A DNA stretch of 64,000 nt from Talinum fruticosum (taxonomy: Eukaryota > Streptophyta > Magnoliopsida > Caryophyllales > Talinaceae), in NCBI GenBank assembly GCA_021018815.1, contig JAITYX010000054.1:2728001-2792000 (forward strand), written 5' to 3'. Shown one piece after another: positions 32,561 to 44,340 of this stretch. A model generated the notes under the pieces. The model was not told the DNA's origin. It was given only the letters and a program-made list of their open reading frames with translations, and ran no database searches. The translations under genes were made by a program, and so were the position numbers. Every line of letters begins with the position of its first letter. Position 1 is the first letter of the stretch.

Positions 32561-35500
32561 CGAAAGAACTCAAGACTAGTACTCAAGATAATGAGATTGA
32601 GTCCGAGTCACTCGAAGAGAAAATGAGCATATGAAAAGAAAGCTCAGTGAGTCTCAAGAGCTTGTTTTGAAATTCACTCAAGGTCGAAAAACCTTGACAT
32701 GCTTTTAGGCTCTTGGTCTGTCTCCTTCAGGAAAGAAGGACTTGGTTTTAACGAAGAGGAGGAATCTAATTCCTACTCAAATCTTTTCAAAAGGATTCCG
32801 GAACCGTGAAGTTCGGGAAGGATGAGCATGGTGCTATTCATAAGAATGAAAGGAGGACTAAGCCTAGATAAGTTTATAGGAGAAAAGCTTCTCCACTCGG
32901 TTTATAAAAGAAAGGATTTTCAAAAGAAAGAGACACAGACACAGACTTTCTAGAAAGAAGACTCGAATTAGACCAAATCCAAAATCATTCAAATCTGGGT
33001 TCCCAAGAGTCTTCTTCCTTAGAAAAGGATAATAGTAAAGGGAGTTACTGGATTCGTTAGAGGAAGTGAGAAGGCTTAGTGTGTTTCGATTTGCGAGTAA
33101 CTCGTAAAAGGACGAAAGGACATTGGTACTTAGACAATGAATGCTCATGCCACATGTTAGGAGATTCAAGACTATTTTATGAGTTAGAAGATTTTAAAGG
33201 AGGCAAAGTCACTTTTGGAGATGATAGTAAGGGTAAGATAGTTGGAATTAGCAAGATTGGAAAAGGAGACAACCTGGTCGAGCCAGTCGACCTTGTCGGG
33301 GGTTAAAGTACAATCCGCTCAAGCATCTCTCGCTTATGTGATAAAGGTCAAGAGGTAAGATTCACATAGAGCAACTGCTATATTTATGATGCAACTACAA
33401 AAGAGACTAAGCTCTCGGGTAAGAGGTCGGGTAATACCTATACTATTCCTCTTTCGACCCAAGTTATAACTTATCTTGTTTAAAAGCATCATTGCATGAT
33501 GATTCTTTGACATGACATGGCAGACTAGGTCATGTTAGCATGCACACTATCAAAAAACTTACATCTCATGATTTAGTCGAGGTTTACCTAACTGTGCATT
33601 TAAGAAAGATAAAATTTGTGAAGCATGCACAAAAGGGAAACAAGTAAGATCATCCTTCAAACCTCTCAAACTGTTTCCACATCCAAAGTGCTTGAGATGC
33701 TACATATGGATTTATGTGGTGAAATCTCTATGAAGAGCCTTGGAGGTAAATCATATGTACTTGTAATTGTTGATGATTATTCACGATTTACCCGGGTTTG
33801 TTTTCTCAAGAACAAAAATGAAGCCTTCAAAGAATTCAGCAAGCTCGTATGAAAATTCAAGTAGAGTCTCAAACTCGGATAAGAAGAATTCAAACCGACC
33901 ATAGAAGGGAGTTCGACTACTCGGAATTTGTAGAGTTATGTGATAAGAACGGTATCTCGCACAACTTCTCAGCACTTAGAACTCCTCAACAGAACGGGGT
34001 AGTGGAGAGAAAGAACCAAACTCTTAAAGAAATATGAAAAATGATGATGATTGAACATGATCTACCTTGTTATTTCGAGCCGAGGTAGTCAACACAACGA
34101 AACTACACATTGAACAGTTGCCTTATTAGACCCATCTTGAAGAAAACTCCCTATGAGCATTAGAAGGGAAAGAAGCCCAACATCTCATACTTCAAACCCT
34201 TTGGATGTAAATGCTTTGTTCACAATAATGGTAAGGATCACCTAACCAAGTTTGATGCACGGTCGGATGAAGGTATCTTTCTAGGTTACTCATCTCACAA
34301 GTAAAGCTTATCGTGTTTTTAATAAAATAACTAACAAAGTGGAAGAAAGCATCCACGTTGTGTTTGATGAGATTGATCAGGGAAAAGCAAGTGAATCGAC
34401 CTTCTCGGATCCGAAACTCAGTTGAGATGAAGATAATCTTGCTGAAGCCGAGCTCGTAAAGAGTTAGACGAAAGCAACTCGGAATGAGGCAGCTCAAAAC
34501 ATCATGTCTCGGATCGAACCAACTCAAGAGCCGGCTCGGAAAGTCGAAGGATAAGCGAATGAGAAAACTCAGCAAGCTCGGACTATCGAAGATCAGCCAG
34601 CTCAACCAACAAACCTAGTGAACCGGAGAATAGGTAGAGTATTCAAATATGCTTCGAGCCACCCACTCGAGAACATTTTGTCTAACATCAACAGTAGGGT
34701 ATAAACTCGTTCTTCTTTGCAAAATCTATGTGCATTCATTGCATTCATATCATTAACGGAACCTAGAAATGCACTGGAGGCCCTAAATAAACCTGAATGG
34801 GTAGAGGCCATGTAAGAAGAGCTTAATCAATTTGAGAGAAACCAAGTCCGGACTTTGAGCAAACGATCTTCCGACCACCTAGTTATAGGAGCCAAATGGG
34901 TTTTCAAAAACAAACTAGATGAGGATGGGTTGGTAGTAAGAAATAAGGCTAGACTTGTGGCTCAAGGTTACAATCAAGAAGAAGGGATTGATTGTGGGGA
35001 AACCTTTGCTAGGATTAAAGCAATTAGAATCCTATTAGCATTTGCATCAAGCATGAATATTAAATTGTAACAAATGGATGTCAAATGTGCTTTTCTGAAT
35101 AGTTTCATTCAAGAGGAAGTCTATGTTAAGCAACCCCTGGATTTGAAAACTCAGAATTTCCAAATTATGTTTTCAAATTGCAAAAGGCTCTTTATGGTCT
35201 TAAACAAGCTCCTAGAGCTTGGTATGAAATACTTGAGCAGCTTCTTGGTTGAGAACGATTTCAAAAGAGGTCAGATTGACAAAACTCTTTTCATAAAAAC
35301 TAAGGGGAAAGATTTCCTTATTGCTCATATTTATGTTGATGATATTATTTTTAGAGCTACTTATGAAAATCTCTGTCGAGAGTTTTCCGAGTTGATAAGA
35401 CCGGAGTTCTAAATGAGCATGATGGGAGAGCTCAATTTCTTTCTTGGTCTACACATCAGACAAGATAAAGATGGCATCTATGTCCATCAATCTAAGTATA

Positions 35501-36275
35501 CCAAAGAGTTGTTGAAGAAGTAGAAGCTTCAAGATGTGAAACATGCAACAACACCCATGAGTAGCAAGCATGAAAATGGACTCAAACGAAAAAGGTAAAG
35601 CGATGAGATTAGAAACTCTATAGAGGTATGATTGGTTCTCTGCTATATCTCACATCCAAGTAGGCAAGACATTATGTTTAGTGTATGTCTGTAGTGCAAG
35701 ATTTCAAGATAATCCAAAAGAATCACATCTCACTCGTGGTGAAGAGGATTTTCGGATATCTTGCGAGAACTCGAATCTTGGTATATGGTTTTCATGAGAC
35801 TCGGAACCGACCCTCACTTGGATACTCAAATGTTGACTATGCTAGTTACAAGGTTGATAGAAAGAGCACGTCAGGAGCATGCCAATTTCTAGGTCAATCC
35901 CTTATATCTTGGCACTCAAAGAAGCGTAACTCGGTTGCTCTATCAACCGCTGAAGCCGAGTACATTGTGGCTGGAGCGTGCTGTGTTTAGATTCTATGGA
36001 TGAGGCAACACTTGAAGGATCTTGGACTTTTGTTCAAATCTATCCCAATCAAGTGTGATAATCAGAGTGGAATAAGCATCGCTAAGAATCCAGTTCAACA
36101 TTCAAAGACAAAGCATATTGAGGTCGGTATCATTTCTTGAGAGACCATTATGAGAAAGGTGATATTGAACTTGATTTCGTTCTCGCAAAATTTCGAGTCA
36201 TCGATATTCACTAAGCCACTTAGTGAGGATCAGTTTTGTTTTATTAAGAATGAGCTTAGCATGATTAATGCATGA
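32561..36275 (+). pseudogene. Copia pol (protease-integrase-RT-RNase H), copy 1, broken
   Basis: Order is Ty1/copia: protease/GAG-pre-integrase zone with a WYLDNECSCHM-like segment (33122 on), integrase (33660-34035: MLHMDLCGEI, VDDYSRF, QNGVVERKNQ), reverse transcriptase (34870-35400: GAKWVFKNKLDEDG, KARLVAQGYNQEEG, YVDDII at 35332 on) and RNase H (35690-36275: RKSTSGACQFLGQSLISWHS, ALSTAEAEY). The third integrase acid and the YVDD box are readable. At least ten stops or frame changes are evident, for example at 33852, 34037, 35070 and 35412. The frame ends ...MINA at 36275. Confidence 0.85.
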
Positions 36276-36634
36276 TTATATGTTGTATGTGCTTAATTTT
36301 GTGATTTGTTCTTGATTAACAAGTGGATCGATCGACTTCAAAATGAGATTGAGCTATTGGTTAATTTCTTTCCGAGTCGCTCGAAACCATACCGAGTCGG
36401 ACTCGGTCTTTGATAAAAATGCACACCAAACTTTTGAGAATCTCTAGATGAATAGAGAATCTTAAAAATATATTTTTTAAAACTCTATTTCTCTCTCTAA
36501 CACTCGTCATTTTCAAAGAATTCAAACCGTTAGAGAGACAAACGCTGGAATTGTAGTCATTGGACTACGTCATGTCTTTCCGAGAATGTCGTTTGAACGT
36601 TAAGAAAGAAGGTTGAAGGATATTTTCATCTTCT

Positions 36635-36649
36635 CTATATATAGCATCT
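36635..36649 (+). promoter_or_regulatory. TATA box upstream of the extra copia ORF, copy 1
   Basis: CTATATATAGCATCT is followed by a C/T-rich leader and by the ATG at 36801. The same block (CTATAAATAGCATCTC) stands at the matching place in copia copy 2 (45581-45597, minus). Confidence 0.5.
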
Positions 36650-36800
36650 ATTCGTCTTCATTTCGCACTTTGCGCCTCACTCTTCTTACACGAAATTCTC
36701 TACTCTCTCATACTTGTCCTGTTCTCTCAAAGTGCTCTCTCTCCCTTTCTCGTCTCTTTCGCTCTCTTCTCTAGTAATCTTTCATCTCTTCACTCTCACA

Positions 36801-38389
36801 ATGCTTAAACGCAGTTCTACTTCGAGTTCATGGGGTCTCGCAACGAAGAAGGCCCTAAAAACAACTCAAGAGGGTACGTCCGACCCCTCAAAAGTGTTTG
36901 TTGTCCAACACTTCATTTTGGACGATAAGTTTTTCAAAACCACATCCTTCTCTTGGCTTAAATTTATTCAAGAAACTGGAGTACACAACTATCTATGCTT
37001 CAGCGATTTCATTTATCCGAACTCGTGGCTGAGTTCTATGCCAACAAATATTTTTCTGGAGGTGCCATCACTTCTAAAGTTCAAGGTACCACTATCGGAA
37101 TCAACCTCTCTCTTCTCCACAAACTTTTCAATGTAACTTTTCTTTTTCTCAATCCTAATCACATTCCTTTTCGAGAAGTTGTCTATGACTTCTTTGACGA
37201 ATTTTCCAAAGAAGTGCCTAAGCATAGAAAAATTTTCTCCGTGACTTAGATGAAAAGTGAGGTCAGATTGCTATGCTACATTTTGATGCGAACTTTCTTT
37301 GCTCACCACTCGAGCAAGGAGAACCCGAACTCCGGGGTTCTCAAAGTTTTGTTTGATATCATGGAGGGCTAGGATGTAGACCTTTTTCCTTTCATTATCG
37401 AGCAAATGGCTCAAGTGCCTTCTCAATCAAAGAAATCCTCTCATTTTCCTTTTGGAGCTCTTCTCTCCCTTATCTTTAAATAATTCAAGATCCCCTTTCC
37501 CTCGGATCCCTCCCCTGTTTTTGAGTCGGCCATAGTTCCGGGCCAAAAAGAACTTCGGGGTATGGATACCAGGTGGTTAAATCCGGTGAATGGGTTCACT
37601 CTTCCGAGTTGGAACCTACCTCTTCTCCTCTCCGGACCTAGATTCAACCCACTCAGCCATCCACTTTAACCGACCCCTCCTTTTCTCAACCTCCTCTCTT
37701 GGTTGTCGCATTTGCTTGCCTTGGTCGAGAAACTCGTGTCTATAGCTAACCAACTTCAGTTAGTTGTTCGCTCTCTCAAGCCTATTTTTCATCGCATGGT
37801 CATTCACCGGAAGACCGGCCAATCCCAGATTCAGGAGTGTCAATCCCTAATGCTTGAGTTCAAAGGGATTCTTAGCGAGCAATGCGAACAGCTCCAAATT
37901 CTTCGAGAGCGTAGAACGAAGCGTGCGTAGGACTTAGAATCCTCCAACACATCCGAGGAGTCCTCTAGCCCAGCCAAGTCTACCTCCGATGAGGTAGAAG
38001 AAGAAGAAGAGGTTGAAGACGCAGCTGAGGCAGAGCGAGGCTCGGGTTGAAGAGGAGAATAAGGAGGAAGAAAGAGGACAAGAAGAGGACGCTCCACCAA
38101 AAGACAAGGGGGCTATCGAGCCCAAACCTGAGCTGATCTCCTTAGATTTGAGTGGATCGGAAGATATTGGGGACGTTGGACAGTCCAAACTAGTTGACTC
38201 GAAGCCCCTATAGTCTTCCAGGAAGACGAGCCCGAGGATGACATTGTCTTGACTCGACCACCCAGGTTTGAGCCACTTCCCAACATCCTAGTGCTACCGC
38301 CGCCGCGATCTACCACCTCCTCTCGGACTTACCGGTGCAAGTGCACTATTCGTCCGTCCTCGTCCGCCCAACCAGCACCACCATCTTAA
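36801..38389 (+). pseudogene. Extra third ORF of the SIRE-like element, copy 1
   Basis: Begins MLKRSSTSSSWGLATKKALK. A middle segment (SFSWLKFIQETGVHNYLCF, FIYP, ELVAEFYANKYFSG) resembles the domain annotated as putative plant transposon protein, found in accessory ORFs of plant retroelements. The C-terminal half is predicted-coil-like (EKLVSIANQLQL, QCEQLQILRERR) and then acidic (EEEEEV runs near 38000). It ends TAA at 38387-38389 after a proline/serine tail. It sits where SIRE elements carry an env-like ORF, but I see no clear signal peptide or transmembrane anchor. Frame breaks near 37015, 37250 and 37370 inactivate it. Role unknown. Confidence 0.6.
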
Positions 38390-38806
38390 TCTATTTCTTT
38401 TTCTTGTTTTTATTTTTTTTGTGTCCAACATTAAGTGTATTCCCTTTTCACTTTTCTTCCCTCCTTTTACTAAAATGCTAGGGGAGAAAAATAGAAAACT
38501 TGATGTTTGGCTTAGGGGAGTTTCTTTCCTCTCTCGTGTCTGTAAATGATTTTTTAATGAATGATTGTGAATACTTATCTTTTCTTCACTCTAATCATTT
38601 TTTAGTTTTCTTTTAGTATTTATCTTATCTAGTCGAAATCTGCGTTGGTTCTAATATCTGCCTATAAGTCTTGCTTTGACCTGGAATTTCTTTACACTCT
38701 ACATGCTCGATACTGAAGAAATCACGGACCATTGGCACTGAAAACATAATCTGTACTAACAAGTTTCTATCTTAAGAATGGAATGCCTTTCATAAAAAGG
38801 GGAGAT
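38390..38806 (+). other. Non-coding 3' region and polypurine tract of copia copy 1
   Basis: A T-rich untranslated stretch leads to AAAAAGGGGAGAT immediately before the LTR. This is the expected plus-strand priming tract. Confidence 0.7.
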
Positions 38807-40285
38807 TGAAGACTTAGATTTTAACTCTAAATATTTTATGAAAGATTTAGGTATCTACCTCTATCTCTCTTATGTTTTGATTGCCAATCATTCCGAGCCT
38901 CACAAAAACTCATATCTAAGTTTTCATCTTTGTTCCGAGTGACTCGGATATCATTTTGTTCTATATCTTCTCTAGTGAGGTGTTATGACTTACTCAGAAT
39001 CTACTTGAACCATCCCATGATCAAATAATTATTTTAATGCATCTTTTCTAAGTACTTGATTGTGTTTGCTAACTCGGAACCGAGTCATTCTCTACGGAGT
39101 TCGTCTAAGTCGGTTTATTCCTTAAATGATTATTTGATAGATCAAGTTCACTTTCTCTGCTTAAATATTCTTCTACTAGATCTTTCTAAGAATTCTTTTG
39201 AGTTGAGTTTGAACCTATTTGATATTAGAATCAGAATATTTCACTCTTCTAGGCCAAAAATAATTAAGCATTTAATTATCCTAATTTAATTATTATCTGT
39301 GTCTAACCTTGGACCAAAGTATTTTATACTTTGAGAACCAATGTTTACTTTTGTAGGGTATTCAAACAAAGCTAATCTATCTTTCGAATTTCAAAATAAT
39401 CGGCTACTAGTTCGTTAAACACTAGCGAGATAGTTTTAGCCATTTACTGGACGAGGACTCGAACATCGTGTCGTGGCTGTCTGTTTCCAAAACTGGAAAA
39501 ATCCAATGCTAGGCTCAACGGTGGTTTTTGCCTTGCTTTTCGGACAATACCGATTGCTTAGAACACCTTTTGGAGCTAATAGCCGTTGCCCAACGTTTAC
39601 ACTCCAATGGATCTTTTCTCAATGACTCAAAAAGCCCCTTCCAACGGCTAGTGAAGATTTCGATCCGAAACCGGACTCACCAGCTACTCTACTTGGTCAA
39701 CTATAAATAGAAGCCACTTCACAAGACTTGAATTTTGCTTGAAACTATTGATCTATACACTCGCCTAATTGTCATAGTGCATTACTCACTCAATCTTCTA
39801 CTTATAACTCCAAGTCTGTACTTAATATTTTTCTGAGTTGTTAAGCCATGTAATCAATTACATACTTATCTTACTTTCCGAGTAAGGTCCCTTGACTGAG
39901 CTGTAAGTGTTAACTCAGCTCGCTTGTCCCCATCTGTAAAGGTTACCTCGGTTAGGAAGTACTAGATCGGATAAGGGAGCTTCTAAGTGTAGGAAAACAT
40001 TGGAAGGAATTGTCTAAGGGAGCAATTTTGGTAGAGTCAGTCCTTTGTATTTTGAGGATTCAAAATAGTGGATTTGACTTGGTGCTTGGATTAGCACTCG
40101 TCCGTGGTTTTCTGCACTATGAGGGTTTCCACGTATTTACGAGTGTATACATTTGTGAGTCCAATCTAGTCTCAAAATAAGTTGTTTATCTTCTTCCAAG
40201 CAAAAGTTTTTGAGTTTGTTTAAATTTCCTCATCACCCTATTCACCCCTCTAGGGTGACTTAGACTCTCCAGGAGAAAACCTTCA
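38807..40285 (+). repeat. 3' LTR of copia copy 1
   Basis: Starts TGAAGACTTAGATTTTAA and ends AGGAGAAAACCTTCA. A TATA box (CTATAAATAG) lies at 39701-39710. It is followed by the target duplication ATTCC and the rest of the older LTR. Confidence 0.9.
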
Positions 40286-40870
40286 ATTCCGCCCGGTTAT
40301 CTATAAGTAAAAGCAACTCCACAAGACTTGAAGATTATTGGAACCGATTTTGTTGTTGAACTAATTAGTGTTCTCATTCTTACTCAATCTTCTACTTACA
40401 ACTCCAACTCTGTATTTAATATTCTCTCGTGTTGTAAAGAAAGTGTTGTAATGAATTACATACTTCTCTTACTTTTTGTGTAAGTCCCTTGACTGAGCTG
40501 TAAGGGTTAAGCTCGGTTGTCCTTGATTGTAAAGGTTACCTGAATCAGGAAGTACTAAATCGAGATAAGGGAACTTGTGAGTCTAGGAAAATTTTGTAAG
40601 GAATTGTTTAAGGGAGCAATTCAGTCGAGTCCTTTGTATTTTGTAGATTCAAACTAGTGGATTTGACTTGGTGCTTGGATTAGCACTGTCCGTGGTTTTC
40701 TCGCCCTAGGAGGGTTTCCACGTATATCTCGTGCATTTATCTTTCCGAGTCTAATCTAGACTCGGAATCTTCTTTATCTAAGTGTTTGTACAAAAAGTAT
40801 TTAAATTTCCTCATCACCCTATTCAACCCCCTCTAAGGTGACTTAGACTCTCCAAGAGCAAATCTTCAAA
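40286..40870 (+). repeat. Older copia-family LTR, right part
   Basis: Continues the LTR interrupted at 29732, from the TATA zone (now TCTATAAGTAA) to the end CCAAGAGCAAATCTTCA. No primer site follows, so the parent was a 3' LTR, a solo LTR or a truncated element. Confidence 0.8.
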
Positions 40871-41306
40871 CTGAAAGTTGATATGGTGCCCTCAAGTTGT
40901 CCCACCTGCTGAGCTTTAATCATGAGGTGAATCTAACAGCGTAGCGGCAAGGTAGTGAGCTCAAAAAGGAGGGTGAAAGAAGGCTATTTTATGGATTTTA
41001 AGAGATGAGCTAGAGTGCAACAATATGGTGAAAATGGAGAATAAAAAGTGGAAAACAAGAATGTAAGTATCTTTAGTCGAAGGAAGTTCAATAACAGAAC
41101 ATGTGGTAGCCCCTAGCCGAAAATCTAGCAGACACAAGCTTAAAATACAATAGCCTAAAATGAGGGATTAAGCCTTCTATTTATAGAAGGAAATTAGGTC
41201 ATAGAAATTGACCTAAAACTCACTTCAGCCGTCCAAAGCGGCCGAGCGGGCCCAGCTTCCCGACGAGGATCACAGGAATAAACGATATAAAATCCTACTT
41301 GACCGG
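40871..41306 (+). repeat. Tat/Ogre-like repeat family X, copy 1, left part
   Basis: Homologous to about 61400-61700: shared blocks include GATGCCCTCA/GGTGCCCTCA, CACCTGYTGAGCTT and GGTAGTG. Both contain a TATA-like TATTTATAG. The Athila-like element splits this copy; it resumes at 58205. Its left side is cut by the older copia LTR. Confidence 0.5.
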
Positions 41307-41885
41307 TGATAAGAGCATATTTTGACTTGCTTTTTAGAGTTTTTCGATAGTGGATTAGGGAATATTATGCTTAAAATGTTTGATTTATATCCCTATTTCC
41401 ATATTATGGTGTTGTTTTTTATGCAAATTTGTAGGTTTTGAAAGCCAAAACGACCAAATTTCCTAAATTTCTGGTAAAAACAAGTTGACCATGGACTTCC
41501 CTATGGACCCCTAAACCTTGGTAGAAAGGTCAAGGCGAGAGAAGTTGGACGGAGCCCACTCCAGGTTGTCCGAGTGATCGCTTTAACCTCGAAGTGGCTC
41601 CTTTTTGACATTTTTCCAATGGCTCCTCAAATTATGGCAGTTTTGGGTGTTTTGATTGCGGATTTCTAGCTATTTAACTCGAAGAACTGTAGCATCCATG
41701 GAAGATATCCATCCATATATCATCCCTTCATCATCCATATCAAACCAAAAACACATTTTGAAGATCGAAGAAGAACATTGAAGCAACTTTGAAGGAGTTT
41801 TCATTTGAATTTTAGATATTCAAGTGGAGCTCTTGAAGGGCATCAACCTAATTCCGCATTATTGTTGTTTGAGTTTCGATTACCA
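41307..41885 (+). repeat. Truncated 5' LTR of the Athila-like element
   Basis: About 579 bp match the first part of the 3' LTR at 56944 (shared GATTAGGGAATATTAT, TGGAAGATATCCATCCATA). The match ends at GATTACCATG, where coding sequence for the gag C-terminus begins abruptly. Confidence 0.85.
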
Positions 41886-42785
41886 TGTCTTTCCCACAAA
41901 GATTGGCAAAGACTAAAAATGATAAAAAATTTAGGAAATTTTTAGAGGTCCTTAAGAACCTCCACATTAATATTCCTTTCACTGATGCCTTGTCTCAAAT
42001 GCCTTCTTATGCTAAGTTCTTGAAAGAAATTTTGTCCAACAAAATAAAACTAGAAGAGCATGAGAAATTAGTTTGATAAACGAGTGTAATGTCGTACTCT
42101 AAAACAAGCTTCCCCTAAGCTTAAGGACCCCGGTAGTTTCACTATCCCTTATGAGGTAGGAAAGATTTCGGTTGATAGTGCTTTGTGTGATTTGGGATCA
42201 AGTGTGAGCCTAATGCCTCTCTCTTTGTCCCATCACTTGGTATGAGTGAGCTGAAACCCACTACCATTTCCCTCCAATTGGCGGATCGTTCGTTCAAGTT
42301 TCCCATTGGAATAATAGAGGATGTCCCCATTAAGTTAGGAGGTTTCTTTGTACCTATTGACTTTGTGATTCTTGAGATGGAGGAAGACACCCGTGCCCCC
42401 ATTATTCTTGGGAGGCCTTTCATGGCTACTGCTCGGTGTTGCTTTGATGTAAAAATGGGAGAATGTCTTTTGCATAGGGGATGAAAGAGTTGAATTTAAT
42501 TTGTTTGAAGCTACTAAATACCCTTTATTTACTGATGCTTGTTTTAGAGTGGATATTATTAATTGCATTTTAAAGGAAGATAGTACTAACTTGAGCTCTA
42601 ATGATCCTCTTGAGTTTTGTTTGTTGAATAATAGCACAACTAGGGATCTTGATCCCGAAGTTTCCATTTGTGCCCAGCTCTTAGAGGTGTCCCTAAAAAT
42701 CCCACCAAAGCTTGAAAAGGTGGAGAAATTGTTGAATGGAAGCCAATGTGAGTCTACCATTGATAGGAATGAAGCACCAAAAGTA
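41885..42785 (+). pseudogene. Athila-like gag C-terminus and aspartic protease region
   Basis: The frame MSFPQRLAKTKNDKKF...LHINIPFTDALSQMPSYAK matches the gag-protease linker of Athila elements; its ATG comes from LTR sequence at the deletion junction. A stop follows at 42074. The protease part reads SLTHHL-like, then ISLQLADRSFKFPIGIIEDV, PIDFVILEMEED and PIILGRPFMATA. The region of the catalytic Asp (IPYEVGKISVDSALCDLGSSVSL equivalent, about 42145-42215) lies in another frame. Later frames (42501-42788) match the variable spacer to RT. Protease would cut the polyprotein; this copy cannot. Confidence 0.75.
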
Positions 42786-42839
42786 TAATTGAAACCTCTC
42801 CTTTCCTCTCTAAGATATGAATTTTTGGCCCTAATTCCT

Positions 42840-44330
42840 CTTATCCCGTGATTGTGAATACAAACTTGAGTGCTTTAGAAATTAATTCCTTGTTGAGAGT
42901 CCTTAGATTGCATCATAAGGCTATTGGTTATACCATAGATGTCCTTAAAGGTATTCATCTATCCTAATATAAAAGAGGTGGTAAAGAAAGAGGTGGTAAA
43001 GAAAGAGGTCTTAAAATTGCTTGAAGCTGGTATCATCTATCCTATTTTCGAAAGTGAATGGATAAGCCCAATTCATGTTGTGCCCAAGAAAGGGGGATGA
43101 TTGTTGTAAAGAATTAGAATAATAAATTTATTCCTACTAGGACCGTTATGGGTTGTAGAATATGCATTGATTATCACAAGTCGAATAGTGCAACCCGTAA
43201 AGACCACTTCCCTCTTTCCTTCATTGACCAAATGCTTGAAAGGCTTGCAAAGAATTCATACTTTTATTATCTAGATGGGTATTTCAAAAATTTCCAGATC
43301 CCTGTCCACCCTGTTCTTATGGAACATTTGCATATACAAGAATGCCCTTCGGGTTGTGTAATGCACCAGCTACATTTCAACGTTGTATGATGGCTATTTT
43401 GTTCATTTTATTGAGGATATTATGGAGGTCTTTATGGATGATTTTTTAGTTTATGGTACCACCTTTGATCAATGTTTGAAAATCTTTCAAAGGTGTTGTC
43501 TAGATGCGAGGAAGTGAATATGGTCTTAAATTGGGAAAAGTGTCATTTTATTGTGCAAGAGGGTGTTGTCCTAGGCCATGTGGTTTCAAATAAAGGCATT
43601 AAAGTTGACAAAGCTAAGGTAGAGATGATTGAGAAATTACCTCCACCAACATCTCTAAAGGGTGTGAGAAGTTCTCTTGGACATGTCGGTTTCTACTCGC
43701 AGTTGATTAAAGATTTTTCAAAAATTGATAGGCCTCTCATCCAATCGCTTGTCAAAGACGTGCCTTTTGTGTTTGATGATGTGTTCTTGAGTGCTTTCCA
43801 CAAGTTAAAAGAGGCTTTGATTACGACGGTTCATTAAAAAGTTTTAAAAATTGCTAGGCCATTCACCCAATTACTTGTCAAAGATTTGCCTTTTGTGTTT
43901 GATGATGTGTGCTTGAGTGCTTTCCATAGGTTAAAAGAGGCTTTGATTACGACTCCCATTATGCAAGCCCCGAACTGGAGTCTTCCATTTGAAGTGATGT
44001 GTGATACAAGTGATTTTTCATTAGGGGCTGTTTTGGTAAAGGAAAGATGACAAGCCCTATGCTATACACTATGCGAGCCAAACTCTGGATGAGGCTCAAG
44101 TCAACTATGCCACCACAGAGAAGGAGTTCTTGGCGGTTGTGTTTGCCCTCCAAAAGTTCCACTCGATTTGATTAAATCCAAGGTGATAGTTTTCACCGAT
44201 CATATTGCTATCAAGCATCTCATGAAGAAATAAGATTCTAAGCCTTGCCTTATCCGTTGGGTGCTATTTCTCCAAGAAATTGATTTGGAGATTCGGGACA
44301 AGCCTGGATTATAAAATGTGGTGGCTGACC
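42840..44330 (+). pseudogene. Athila-like reverse transcriptase and RNase H, broken
   Basis: Motifs in order: LRLHHKAIGYTIDVLKGI (about 42900), KEVLKLLEAGIIYPI (43005), PIHVVPKKGG (43070), RICIDYHKSNSATRKDHFPL (43157), DQMLERLAKNSYF, the catalytic FMDDFLVYG (43434 on), the thumb/connection segment (43472-43837), and RNase H pieces YAIHYASQTLDEAQVNYATTEKEFLAVVFAL (44055-44150). A 15-bp unit is duplicated near 42975-43003, and a 126-bp in-frame unit is repeated at 43721/43847. Frameshifts near 43390 and 43470 and several stops interrupt it. It ends at NVVADH (about 44330), where copia copy 2 begins. Confidence 0.8.
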
Positions 44331-44340
44331 ATCATTCCTG

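Larger units (their letters stand above)
29733..40285 (+). mobile_element. SIRE/Maximus-like Ty1/copia retrotransposon, copy 1 (10.55 kb)
   Basis: Two LTRs of about 1.48 kb (29733-31213 and 38807-40285) share ends TGAAGACTTAG and AACCTTCA. They flank a tRNA-Met type primer site, gag-pol and an extra 3' ORF. The flanks ATTCT (29728-29732) and ATTCC (40286-40290) are a near-perfect 5-bp target duplication. The host site is an older LTR of the same family. The first ~150 bases of the two LTRs differ at about a dozen positions by eye, so the insertion is not recent. All ORFs are broken. Confidence 0.9.
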
